Shown here: one piece after another, positions 1 through 10,392 of the stretch
Numbering within the stretch: the stretch's first letter is position 1
Layout of the letters: every line of letters starts with the position of its first letter
The notes under the pieces: model-generated
The model's input: the letters and a program-made list of their open reading frames with translations, nothing else
Database searches by the model: none
Told to the model about the DNA's origin: nothing
Translations under genes and position numbers: made by a program
Assembly: GCF_033807575.1 (NCBI RefSeq)
Contig: NC_084707.1
Span: forward strand, 25,507,888-25,571,887
Direction of reading: 5' to 3'
Length of the DNA stretch: 64,000 nucleotides
From: Cydia pomonella
Taxonomy: Eukaryota > Arthropoda > Insecta > Lepidoptera > Tortricidae

Positions 1-107
1 TATGATGCAAGTGCGAAAAGTAGGTAGGTACGTGTATTGTACAACGTTTTACAGTAGATATGGCTCTTTAAATTGTCGACATGCGCATGTATAGTGCTAG
101 TTACAGC

Positions 108-289
108 ACTAGGGCGGTAAATTAGCGCCATAGTAACGTGACGTGGGCGTTTGCCTTGTCTCTTTTTGTATGGGATTTTGAGTTTCCAAAACGTCCCGCT
201 TGGCGCGCTGTTTCTAAATCCCATACAAAATGAGACTTAACGCAAGCTCGTGCGTCGCGTCACGCTTTCGAATAAATTTACACTAGGGG
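108..289. repeat. Degenerate TA-type MITE (same family as 17641-17825)
   Basis: The right end (ATTTACACTAGGGG) and the core with CAAAACGTCCCGCTTGGCGC match the well-preserved element at 17641-17825. The left end is mutated (CTAGGGCGGTAAAT). No clean target duplication is visible, so this is an old copy of a non-autonomous DNA transposon. Confidence 0.7.
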
Positions 290-1534
290 TTCTGTACAAC
301 AGATCTTTTAATTGATTTAATCAGTTATGTTTATGATTAATTAAATAATTAATAAGTAAAAAAAAATGTACTGTAAAAATATTAAAATATTATCTATCAC
401 ATATGAAATAGGTCCATAGCCATTAAATTTAGATATATAAGTTTCTCAATTGATAGATCTCTCGCTGAAATACTGAATTAGTTTACAATAGTTTATTTAT
501 ATTTGAGTGTTCTACAATTAAAACAATACAAATCCCTTATTCAATCGTTTGAATTTTTCCTCTCAGTCGTAATCTAACTGTCAATGTCCGTCACGTCGTG
601 TCGTGTCGTGTCGTGTCGTGACTATCTGTCACTTGTCAAAATAAAAATTAAAAGATCGTTCGAGATATCCTTCTAACACAATATTTACGCTTTAAAGAAT
701 TGCGAAGTAATTATTATTTCGTCTTGTCTTGCAAACTATGTTAAATGCTGAAATGTAAAACAATATGAGTTAATTTTGTTGATACAGGTGTATCATTAAC
801 TACATATAGCTATCTATGAAGCTGTCTCATCATTTCGACAAATAAAGTGAATATGTTTATTAAATGGTGTCGATGATTGTTTGTTTAATGATGTGTGCAA
901 AATGGTGATGGTGTGACGTCATGTATCATGACGTATGTAATTTACGTTATTCAGTAATTCCGTTATTATTAAATATCTGTTTTCGTAAATGTTACGGGAA
1001 CGGATATATTTTTATAAAATTATGTTACATAAATATACTGTACATATTGTTTATTACATTACATTTGAAATATTCTTAGAAACATTGAAAAATACTTTAA
1101 GGAAACACCAATATTTAGGATACTTATATCCTAAATGTCATGGTACCTAGGTATAAGGTATGTTGGGTACCGGACAAATTTGGGAATGATTACTAATGAG
1201 AGACCTAGCGAAGAATTTTTTTTTCTCGATCTCGGTATATGTCAGATGCTAGAAATATGGTGCAAATTTAAATAATAACCGTAATTCAGGCTTAAATATT
1301 GACAACCTTCAATATTCAACAGTTTCCGATTTGTACCAGTGTAAAGATGAGACATACTTTTCGAGGGTATCGAAGAATTTGTCATCACGGGTTAAGATCG
1401 GACGGAGAAAAATAGGATACATCCGATGTTAAACCGCCTCCATTTTTTTCTATTTTTGCATCCGATCTTGACCCACATACGGAAATTTGATAAATCTGCA
1501 ACTCTCACATTTTGATATGTCAATAGAAACAGGG
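290..1534. other. AT-rich intergenic DNA, no gene seen
   Basis: Stop codons are dense in all frames and no family is recognisable. The only structured part is a short TCGTG microsatellite, five perfect units at 596-620. Confidence 0.6.
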
Positions 1535-1662
1535 GGGCTACCGCGAAAACCGAAATTCGCAAATTGCGGGGATCTTTCTCTTTTACTCTCAGTAAGACGT
1601 AATTAGAGTGACAGAGAAAAATGCCCGCAATTGACGAACTTCGATTTTCGCGGCTATAGCCC
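1535..1662. repeat. Foldback MITE
   Basis: The left arm starts GGGCTACCGCGAAAA and the right arm ends TTTTCGCGGCTATAGCCC. The arms pair imperfectly over about 55 bp around a centre near 1600. It has no coding potential; the open frame across it is an effect of the palindrome. Confidence 0.65.
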
Positions 1663-2169
1663 AGTTTCCTAAGTAATACATCCATACATATGTACCTACA
1701 TACACTCCTAAAATCTTTTCCTTTTCAATTACTACTTACTTCAATTACTGTCGAATAAAAATAATGGAACTAAATAATTACATTAAAAACAGAATTAATA
1801 CGGTCATAGAAAATTTAAGTTAGACAATCACTGCTGTATCTTAAATGGGTAAAGATCGAATTGTTACTTTCCGATCTTTACCTGCTAGGGCCAATATTCC
1901 TTATTTTTCGGTTTCGTAAAGAAACCCTTGAAAATTAGTTTCAAGTATAATATTATACCTAACGTAAAGGTTATTAAACATTTGACCGCCAAAGGCGCCA
2001 ACTGACGCGCGTGGCTACAACCCAATATCAATCTTCTTGCATTCTAACAAGGTGCATAATCACACGATAGCCATGTCGTCCAAAGAATTAAATCAAAACT
2101 CTGTAGCAACCTCTTTCGTGTGTACCATATTTTCTTATTTAACAAGCGACGACTGCCTAAATCTCGCCA
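1663..2169. other. Intergenic DNA, nothing recognised
   Basis: No coding, RNA or repeat signature could be supported here. Confidence 0.5.
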
Positions 2170-2722
2170 TTTTTAGGGTTCCGTAGTCAAATGGCAAACA
2201 ACGGAACCCTTATAGATTCGTCATGTCCGTCTGTCTGTCCGATTATGTCACAGCCACTTTTTCCGAAACTATAAGAGCTATACTGTTCAAACTTAGTAAG
2301 TGGATGTATTCTATGAACCGCATTAAGATGTTCACACAAATATAGAAAAAAAAAACAATAAATTTTGGGGGTTCCCCATACTTAGAACTGAAACTAAAAA
2401 ATCTTTTTTCATCAAACCCATACGTGTGGGGTACCTATGGACAGGTCTTCAAAAATGATATTGAAGTTTCTAATAAAAAAAAATCTAAACTGAATAGTTT
2501 GCGCGAGAGACACTTCCAAAGTGGTAATATGTGTCCCCCGCCACCTGTAACTTCTAAAATAAGAGAATGATAAACCTAAAAAAAATATATGATGTACAAT
2601 TACCATGCAAACTTCCACCGAAAATTGGTTTGAACGAGATCTAGTAAGTAGCTTTTTTCATACGTCATAAATGGTACGGAACCCTGCATGGGCGAGTCCG
2701 ACTCGCACTTGGCCGTTTTTTT
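2170..2722 (+). repeat. GGGTTCCGTA-family repeat, full-length copy
   Basis: It starts with TAGGGTTCCGTAGTCAAATG and ends with GAGTCCGACTCGCACTTGG then CCG and a T-run. The family carries an internal inverted pair (GGGTTCCGTA near the 5' end, TACGGAACCC near the 3' end) and a GTCCGTCTGTCTGTCCG block. Other copies lie at 28854, 29408, 60162 (minus) and 63504, with pieces at 46108 and 49633. It is non-coding and class is uncertain; a non-autonomous DNA element is my guess. Confidence 0.8.
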
Positions 2723-3712
2723 TTTTTCGTTTTTTGCGTAATTAGAAGTTCTTCAAATTTACTTTTCATCCGCAAATGATTGCAATACGATTCAGGGTCT
2801 TCATCGGCGATGCTTTCTTTGCTTCTTGCTTGTTAATATCTTGTTTAAATGATCACAAATTAAACTTATTCCAAGACGCACAACTTAACGCTCTTTAGCT
2901 TCATTCGACGCCATAGTGAAAGAAAATAAAAAGTAAATAATCATTCTAGCAGCCCTGTGAACATGTGTAAACAGGTTGTGAAGGGCTAGAAGAATCTACC
3001 GATATGTCAAATTTAAAAATCCGGCCAGTATCCCAAGCCACGGGGTGTACTGAACTTCAGTACTTAAACACATAACCATACTTTCTAGTGAAGTCGCAGT
3101 TAAGTAAAATTTGATATTAGGGTAGGTCATGTACAAATGTATATACAAAAGTGGAATTCATATCCCTCCGAGTTTCCTATTAAAAGAATGTCCCCTGGAA
3201 GTGTATAAGCGCTAAACCTAGATTCAGCAAGTATTTTCTATAGCAAGATTTATTTTTTTCGCAAAGATATCTTGGACTTTTGTGTGTAAAATTTAATAAG
3301 CTTTAATGTTGTCTTACACCATATTTTCCTAAATAACGTAGATTTAAGTAAAAGGCGAATTTGTCCAGGATAGTACACATTTTCCAAGATGACTGCGATT
3401 CCTCGAGGACCCCAAATGTCAAATGGTATGGAAATAAATAAGGGGCCTTTAATTTACATACATAGGTACCAAATTTCAGGACTGTCCAAGAAATTTCGAA
3501 GTTTGTTCTATTCCGATAGTGCTAATAATCGTTAATCACCCTAACGCCCCTGGCATGGCAGTTATAAGGGCTTATAATATATGTAATATCTATATCTCTG
3601 AAATTTTATTTATAATCGTCAAAATCCTATAAGCCCTATATACCTACCTAATCAATAAAACAACTTGAATTTTGCACACACTAAAACACCTTTATAAAAG
3701 TTTAATGCAATA
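2723..3712. other. Intergenic DNA, nothing recognised
   Basis: AT-rich sequence without a supported gene or repeat boundary. Confidence 0.45.
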
Positions 3713-3862
3713 GACAATTAAAAATTTCAACTTGAGCGGGGTTAGAACTATGTCTGCGAAAATATTACGTGTGGCCGTAAAAAATATAAAAATCGCTCGG
3801 ACGGTCCGCGTGGTTATAAATGGCTAGTAATTAGGGCGCTCGCACCGGTCCGGGGCACACAG
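3713..3862 (+). repeat. Block 1 of a two-block dispersed repeat
   Basis: This 150-bp block recurs at 31665-31814 on the opposite strand with about four mismatches. It contains a TATA-like GGTTATAAATGGCTAG and GC-rich flanks, which would suit a retroelement promoter or LTR. A second shared block (5401-5599, matched at 30394-30590) follows it in the same order in both places. I could not define a terminal structure. Confidence 0.7.
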
Positions 3863-4316
3863 GGCATTTAATGGTGAACTAGTGAGTGTCGTGATTATTT
3901 AACCGCATGGTCTCGTCGGAAGATCAGCGCTGAAAGTCGCCAGCATCATGCTAGGGCAAGACTATTTCGTGGCACTTTCTTGCGTATTCCAGCACGTCGC
4001 CTTATTGCATCTTAATTTCGAAATGAAATCGTTTATTCACAATGAACGTATGGTAACATAAGATCTTAAATTACAAGCATTGTGTCCCATGATATATTCA
4101 GTCCATGTGGACATGTGAACAGTTGTCAGTGATAACTTGATTAGATCACTCGGTCAATTAAAATGAATTATATTTATATGATTAAATATAATTTAACATC
4201 AACTAATAAGGAATAATTTAATGAGGAGTCAATAGTATGAAAATATTAAAATTACAAAAAAAATAAAATAATAAATAGGATGAAATAATTATAAAAGATT
4301 TTCAGATATCAATTAA

Positions 4317-4532
4317 CATTTAAAACGTATACAATAAAAATTCGTTTATACTGTAAAAACAATTGTCAATTAGTATTTTATACAATGTCTTTTTGAATTC
4401 ATTAATAGGCAATATCTTTATTTCAGCTGGTATTTTATTGAATATATTAATACACATACAATACGCGCTTTTTTTCCTAAGTACTAACTTGCTAGTTCGT
4501 TTTACCCATTTACCAAAATTCCTATATTTCAA
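4317..4532 (-). pseudogene. LINE ORF2 C-terminal remnant
   Basis: The minus-strand frame reads a C-terminal tail typical of CR1/Jockey-group reverse transcriptases: an FNKIPAEIK segment, then FKKTLYKIL, and YSINEFL just before the stop. Such tails follow the reverse transcriptase domain in these elements. Everything upstream (endonuclease, polymerase core) is missing, so this is a dead 5'-truncated copy. A similar tail from another copy is at 45828-46052. Assignment rests on motif memory, not on a search. Confidence 0.6.
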
Positions 4533-4709
4533 AACGGAATAGTGTCTAAATTCCTGAATCTCAAAATGGCTTCTCGTAGACTTTGTGTGATAATACCTGA
4601 AATCTCAAAAAATCAAAAACACCTTCTTTAGTTCCAGCAGACTTCAAAAATAACGGCTACTACGCATAGTTGTGCCGTTCTCGAGAATGTTCTCCGTTCT
4701 GTATGGGGC

Positions 4710-4729
4710 ATGTTCTCGCGCGAGAACAT
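4710..4729. repeat. Perfect 20-bp palindrome
   Basis: ATGTTCTCGCGCGAGAACAT is its own reverse complement. Just upstream is a related GAGAATGTTCTCCG. It could be a dimeric transcription-factor site or the centre of a decayed foldback element; there is no adjacent gene to favour a regulatory role. Confidence 0.6.
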
Positions 4730-4872
4730 TTCCAACATTCAATACAATATATTTAAAAAAATAAGTTCCGCAGGAAATTAAACTATGGAAAAAGAAGAAG
4801 ATATAAAAATAATACTTTATGCCCCACCGAAATATGAAAAATCAACAAACCTTAGAACTTTCCGTATCTATC

Positions 4873-4946
4873 TCGGAAACTAAAAATGATAGAAATGCCA
4901 GAGTCAACAAGCTAACTCTGGCATTTCTATCATTTTTAGTTTCCGA
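4873..4946. repeat. Perfect hairpin, 32-bp arms and 10-nt loop
   Basis: Arms 4873-4904 (starting TCGGAAACTAAAAATGATAG) and 4915-4946 are exactly complementary over 32 bp, with the 10-nt loop CAACAAGCTA. Flanking bases do not pair. The size suits a pre-miRNA or hairpin siRNA precursor, but perfect pairing is more typical of a young foldback element. No target duplication is visible. Confidence 0.85.
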
Positions 4947-5105
4947 TGAAAGAAAGAGGATGCACGGTTTATTACCGTTACCGTTATGAAATAATGTCAT
5001 TTTTTCACTGTCATTTTCACATCCAACGTTATGGAATTCATGTCGAGATTATGTATAAGCGAAATTTTATTGATTCTAGTCACGAATTTTGTAGGTACGT
5101 ACATA

Positions 5106-5248
5106 CAGTCAAGTGCAAACATACGTATCGAAAGAATCGTCTCATAAATATGGTACTACGCTCTTATTACACTGAAATAAGATGCTATGATTGCTATGGG
5201 ACATATTTTTGATTAAGATGTGTACACCCATATTTTTACACTTGACTG
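5106..5248. mobile_element. TA-flanked MITE (Tc1/mariner-like ends)
   Basis: The ends are CAGTCAAGTG and CACTTGACTG, directly flanked by TA on both sides (5104-5105 and 5249-5250), the duplication made by Tc1/mariner transposases. The interior is non-coding although one frame stays open through it by chance. It depends on a transposase encoded elsewhere. Confidence 0.75.
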
Positions 5249-5400
5249 TACCTCCATTATTGCACAATATACCTATTAAAAACTTTCCTTGCCTCAGTCA
5301 CACTTTTATGTGCTTTTCATACAAATAAATGCTCTAAACCAGAATTCAAATCCAAGACCATCTCTGCTTGAGTTAGTAGGCTTTTGATAATTAATCTCAG

Positions 5401-5599
5401 TGTGCTGCTAGCCTACTCCCTGTACTTTGTCCTAGCCGGCCGTTACGCGGCTGTAACGGCGCCGGTGAACTTTTTGCGAATATTATCCTTTTAGCACCGT
5501 GTATTATAAACGCTTCAAAAAGTAGGGAGCTCTTTAAATTACAATCTTTTTACTACAGCGAGTCCGGCTCGAAGGACCAGCTTGCTAACAAAACTGCAG
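5401..5599 (+). repeat. Block 2 of a two-block dispersed repeat
   Basis: The block begins TGTGCTGCTAGCC and ends at CTGCAG. From 5432 on it is almost identical to the reverse complement of 30394-30562, including CTAGCCGGCCGTTACGCGGC and GGTCCTTCGAGCCGGACTCG (read from the opposite strand). The identity points to recent movement or duplication. It might be an LTR, but no direct target duplication was found. Confidence 0.7.
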
Positions 5600-6007
5600 T
5601 ATGATAATACACTTATTCTGTGACTACAGTATTTAAAAATATGTATACAAGTAAACAAGTAAATATAAAAGCTATGCAGTAGTCGGTGAAAATAAGTATA
5701 AAACGAAATAAGTAGACAATAGACAACCGATACCTAATGCATTGCTAAAAGCAGCTTATAAAATACAAATAATATGTTCTGTTTTATAAGCAAGAAATGC
5801 CGTTTTATTCCAGTAGATATTATAAACGTTTAAGTTTAATAAAACTTTATAATAATGAATCCGGCTTTTTACACACGCACTGAAAATATCACTATGACTG
5901 ATTTTGTCGTCAAAGATTACAGAGTATATTTTGTAACCGATGAATAAATCTATGTAATATTCCCACAACCAGGGAGCACATTAATCGATAATCATAATTT
6001 CTGTTTG
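5600..6007. other. AT-rich spacer, nothing recognised
   Basis: No gene or repeat could be supported. Confidence 0.45.
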
Positions 6008-6112
6008 GCCCAGTGGTTGACTGGTAGAGAATGCCTCAAGGCATTAAGTCCGCCTATTGTACGTTAAACTTGTACTTGTGCAATAAAGCTTAAATAATAA
6101 TAATAATAATAA
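6008..6112 (+). repeat. LINE/SINE 3' tail with AAT microsatellite
   Basis: The segment with GGTTGACTGGTAGAGAATGCC, GGCATTAAGTCCGCC and GCAATAAAGCTTAAAT ends in seven AAT units, as expected for a non-LTR retrotransposon 3' end. Related tails lie at 53646-53745 (minus), 62382-62455 and, weakly, 48974-49035. Its insertion abuts the broken gene fragment that follows. Confidence 0.65.
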
Positions 6113-6580
6113 TCTCTGATAAAAATTGTGTTCTTTCAACGGACAAACAGGTGATGTATACCTGGGAGATGCCAAAGGAAAAGTTATATACAAACTACAA
6201 AAACAAAGGTAGTTAACCTTACAGGGATAAGTTCGCCTTTGTTGTATTTATTTTACACTGTAACTGTGTTTCTCGTGTTTTTATTTCTATGCACAATAAA
6301 GTATACACATAAATACTTACATACATGCATACTAGATGAATCTGATAATCCAGTCGAGAATGCGGCATACAAAACTGGCTCAGTGGACCAGTTTGTGTTC
6401 GACGAGGACAACAATATCGTGTTCCGTGACGCGGCTGATGGTAACATCGTCACTTGGAAAAAAAGATCCACGAAATGTAAAATACACGCGCCTCATAACT
6501 TTTACACCTTAGACGAATTATTGACAGAAGAACACAAAGATAAATATCACCGAAAACCCAGTGTCCGTCTTAGGTTTTAA
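6113..6580 (+). pseudogene. Ommochrome-binding-protein-like gene fragment
   Basis: Two pieces match the C-terminal third of the intact paralogues at 47268-48170 and 54604-56041. The first (6113-6208) reads GDVYLGDAKGKVIYKL; the second (6335-6580) reads SVDQFVFDEDNNIVFRD, then DGNIVTW and a cysteine near the end. Between them about 126 bp of unrelated sequence with an in-frame stop interrupts the frame. No signal peptide, CxxCxxGxC motif or promoter is present, and a LINE tail ends directly at the 5' border. The tail beyond the conserved TW is longer than in the paralogues. A GT...AG intron at 6209-6335 was considered, but splicing there gives an immediate stop. Most likely a dead fragment of a once complete tandem copy. 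Confidence 0.7.
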
Positions 6581-8182
6581 TATATATAATATTACTTATA
6601 ATATATGTATCCATTACTTAAAAATATATAGGCTAACATAAAATCACGTTGTAATTAAAAACGGAACTATGTAAGAAAAAAACCCTATCTAAAACTAGTT
6701 TTCCGAAATCCCTGGGCGGGGTTTAGGTATTATATCGGCCATTTGTATTTTTCTTGTATTTAGTTCAATAAATTTAAATAAATTAAATTCGTTTGATTAC
6801 TTAATCAAAGCAATTTTATTTATTTATTCAGAATAAAATATTAATTATTAATTTGTCGTCAAGAAGGGTTTATATGTTTTAATTCCTGTTCAAAATAGAC
6901 AGAAGTAGCTTTAGAATAAGTAAGGATTAAACACAATTAAAACAATAAAATAAAGATTATCATTAATAATAGATTAATATAATAAATCACACGGTTGACG
7001 GGACTTTTTGATAACTATAACGCCATGTTCTCGCAAATGCAACAAGTGTAGCTGGTGTTGGAAACACCCCATTAATGGAACAGGCACCAGTAATGGGATG
7101 GTATAGACAAATCCTGTAAAACAAGTATTTACCATCAGTTTTTAAACACTGACAACATTTTACCATAAACAAGAGCCAAAGAGCTGCTTAAGTTTAATTT
7201 TTCATTGATATTTGTTGGTTTGAAATTCCCATGACTGGAGCAAAAAACTATAGTTTTAATTGGTTAATAATATTGAAACCAATTGCAGTAGCTTTCATTG
7301 AATACATAGAAAACATAGAGGACGAATTGGACACTCAACTTTTAAAGCATAAAGCGGTAGAAATTTTACAGATGTCGGTAAAATATCAAAAATACTCCAA
7401 TTTTTGTCTTAAATGTCCCATGATTGGTGCCGTTAACATAGTTAACTGATGAATGTCAGTATTAGGTCAACTACCTGCATAAGGCAGGATTTAGAATAGT
7501 GGCTTGACGAGTCTGGCAAATTTTCTAGGACATTTCATTTCTGGTTTTCGTTTTAACTTAGTATTATAGATTCTTTTGTTCCATGATATCCTTATACTTA
7601 AATTACAATATGAATTCACTTAAGCCAAACTCGTCATCTCATGATCGATATAGACTACAAATTATCAACATGCAAAGATTACAAACCATAACATTTTATT
7701 TTGTGGCCAAAAAAGAATCGTTAGTAAAGAAATGCCAACCACCAACCATTCAACCAAACCAATCAACTAATAAATGCATTTAACTCATAACTGTAACTGC
7801 TTACCATCAGGCGGACCGTATGCTTGTTTGCCACCGTCGTGGTATAAAAAAACTATGTAATTACAATAGCAATTTTTTGGTGCAATAACAACAAACACAA
7901 ACTGACTAACCCACTTGAATACTCAGTTTTTCGTAATGATTAAACTGCGATCTAATGGGTAACTAATTAAATTGAATTGGCAAACAAATACTGCAATACA
8001 ATTAGCCAATATTCCCGGTCACACCCAAGACATAACTCAAAATTCGAACTGCATACTAATGCGATTAGTAGGAATAATAGAGACAAGTGCCCGTTAGATC
8101 TGTCTGGTAAAAAGACATATCAATGTATGGCGGGAATTATGGATATGTAATGATTTAGTAGTTTATGTAACTGCTACATATT
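6581..8182. other. Intergenic DNA with one LINE-tail scrap
   Basis: An AATAAA-rich, AT-rich stretch. At 7797-7850 the sequence CTTACCATCAGGCGGACCGT through CACCGTCGTGGTATAAAAA is a short copy of the LINE 3' end seen at 16800, 33385 and 45395. Short open frames at 6987-7172 (minus) and 7231-7449 (+) resemble nothing I know. Confidence 0.5.
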
Positions 8183-8275
8183 AAAAGGCATTAAAATACA
8201 CGAGTGTGGCTTTAAGAAACGAACGAAGTGAGTTTCTTAATATGATCACACAAGTGTTTTAATGCCTAATTATGT
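8183..8275. repeat. Foldback element
   Basis: AGGCATTAAAATACACGAGT near 8187 pairs with ACTTGTGTGATC / GTGTTTTAATGCCT near 8255. TAAGAAACGAACGAAGTGAG and GTTTCTTAA form the inner stem. It is a short non-coding hairpin of MITE type. Confidence 0.6.
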
Positions 8276-8863
8276 ACAGTTACATACACTATTTTATCTA
8301 TACACATATTATAGCACATTGGCAATACTATTACTTTGAGACGAATTCAAACTTACACTTGACTTAAAACGATATCTAAATAAATGTCTTTTTTTTCTGA
8401 TTCGCCCATTCTGACGTTGAGCCTAGTGCAAGGGAGACGCGCGAATGACTGTACTGCACCTTTAAATCAGCCTTTTTGTGGTAGGAACGTTTCATTGTTG
8501 ACGCGCTTCAATGTACAGACGAAGAGACCAATCAATGAGCCATTTCAAGCTAAAACTTGTTCCCACAGATAAATACAAAAGCGGCGAGGTTCTCACTTCT
8601 TACATTATAAATATTCGCGCACTTCTTACATCCGACCGACGCCAACAGCCGAAAATTCGCAATGAAAATTTAATCCGAAATGATCGCGCGAACAGCGACG
8701 CTACGGTGCGGAATATATTCATACAGCCACTGCAGCGTTGTGGTAATAAGTAAAAACTAACAAAGAACGAGAGAAATATGAGTGGAGGACGCCATTGCCA
8801 TTAAAACAATAAATGTCGCGGACAAAAAGGCGAGCGCCAGATTCAACGCTGCAATCTATGCCT
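8276..8863. other. Intergenic DNA upstream of the LINE
   Basis: Overlapping short frames at 8384-8753 have no recognisable domain and I treat them as chance. The last ten bases (8854-8863) are the candidate left target duplication of the LINE that follows. Confidence 0.45.
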
Positions 8864-9316
8864 CGAAAACTGAAAAGCGCTGCGCCATTTGGGGGCAGAA
8901 AGCATGTTTTATTTGCTTTCACTAATTTAACTGCATGGCAAAGGTTTTAATCATAGATTATCCTTGTTACAATTTTTTTCTAATAGTTTTTAAGTCGTAC
9001 CTAGAATTAATAAAAAGTAAAAGTTGCGGACGTGGTATATCATAAGATTACCGCTTTATTTTATAAAGACTATACTTTCTATGACTTAGACTTGATACGT
9101 ATATTTTATCTATTCATCATTCGCTCACCGTCGTTCTTTAAGACAACACTACAGTGCACCGTGATTGGATTTATTAATTTTAGTTAAATAATTGCCAAAG
9201 GAGACTAATACTTATTTGGTTAAGCATTAACCTGACAATTGAACAGCTAGTAACAAAGGACTTACACTGGTTTACTATTCATCGGTGTTGCGCTCAGAGA
9301 TAAGGAAGCACAGTAT

Positions 9317-10195
9317 ATGCAAGATCAACAGAATAAAATGGCTGGAGAAAAAGCATCGTCTAATCCTGACTTATCACTTAATATGGAGAATTCCAATGTC
9401 AACATGAGAAAGCGCAAAGGACATACGGACCTGGACGATATGACGTCACTCCAATCAGAAATTAAGGACATGTTAAATAGCTTCAAAAAAGATAGAGAAA
9501 CCGAAAGTGTGCAGTTATATAAGGCGATTGAAGAACTAAGGGCACAAAACAAGGAGATAATTAAAACCAACAACAACATTGAAAAAATGTTGGAACACAC
9601 GACATCAATGTATAATAACATAAAAGAAAAAGTTGACAAGATCTCAACGGAACACGAAGACGCCTTACTAAAGATCAACAACCTTGAAATCCAAGTAGAA
9701 GATTTGCAAAGGGCTCAAAAAGTTGCTACGGTTGAAATAAGAAATATTCCTGTTACAGAAAATGAAGACTTACGTGACATACTGAACGCGATACATAACT
9801 CGTTGCAATTGCCGTTATCGCCAAATGATATAAAGCAAGTTAGGCGATTGAAAAATAATGAAAATACCATCATAACGGAGTTTGGATCCACCCACCAAAG
9901 CAAAGCGTTATTAAACGCTGTCAAGCAATATAATAAATTGCACCCTGAAGACAAGTTCAACACGGTGAACCTGAGCATGGAAATGGACAAACTACCGGTT
10001 TACATATCGGAGGCTCTAACGCCGCGTGGCCGAAAACTGCACTTTCTTGCTCGGGAACTACGCAAAAATTTTAACTACAAACACTGCTGGACCTGGCAAG
10101 GACGGGTGTTCGTGAAGAAAACGGATAGCTCTCAAACTATTTGGATCAAATCGGAACAGCAAATTGAAACTCTGAAATCTTCTTCTAACCAATGA
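9317..10195 (+). CDS. LINE ORF1, coiled-coil RNA-binding protein
   Basis: A 292-residue protein. Residues 1-35 are polar. Residues 40-135 are rich in E, K, L and I with heptad-like spacing, a likely trimeric coiled coil. From about residue 138 (VEIRNIPVTENEDLRDIL) to 285 it resembles the C-terminal domain shared by baculovirus FP-like proteins and L1-type ORF1 proteins of insect retrotransposons; signature stretches are LTPRGRKLHFLAREL and WTWQGRVFVKK. Such proteins coat element RNA and act as nucleic acid chaperones in the ribonucleoprotein. A second ATG lies eight codons downstream (9341) and could also serve as start. The stop is 197 bp before the ORF2 start, so ORF2 is probably reached by reinitiation or termination-reinitiation of some kind. 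Confidence 0.8.
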   Translation: MQDQQNKMAGEKASSNPDLSLNMENSNVNMRKRKGHTDLDDMTSLQSEIKDMLNSFKKDRETESVQLYKAIEELRAQNKEIIKTNNNIEKMLEHTTSMYNNIKEKVDKISTEHEDALLKINNLEIQVEDLQRAQKVATVEIRNIPVTENEDLRDILNAIHNSLQLPLSPNDIKQVRRLKNNENTIITEFGSTHQSKALLNAVKQYNKLHPEDKFNTVNLSMEMDKLPVYISEALTPRGRKLHFLARELRKNFNYKHCWTWQGRVFVKKTDSSQTIWIKSEQQIETLKSSSNQ

Positions 10196-10392
10196 CTATT
10201 ATATGAGACGTACTGTAAGTTTTTTATTGTTATTATAGATATTTCACTAAATACATTCATGCCAAACACACTTAACACATACACGCACACGCCAGTTACT
10301 AAACACTCATTTATTTAATAAGCAACAGTCCATAAATTACAACGGCCACAGAATTACTTACTTGAAAATCAATCATTTACTTATACCTCTTA

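Noticed and set aside
2412..2618. Short frames repeated at 2.4, 29.1, 29.7, 60.5 and 63.5 kb
   Set aside because: They are translations of the GGGTTCCGTA-family repeat, in different frames and with different ends in each copy.
4946..5212. 88-residue open frame on the + strand
   Set aside because: It begins in the hairpin and runs through a TA-flanked MITE, without any domain.
5401..5599. Solo LTR
   Set aside because: TG...CA ends can be drawn, but neither this copy nor the one at 30394-30590 has a matching target duplication, so I kept it as a repeat block only.
6209..6335. Intron in the C-terminal fragment near 6.2 kb
   Set aside because: GT and AG are present, but joining them puts a stop right after the junction, and the paralogues have no intron there.
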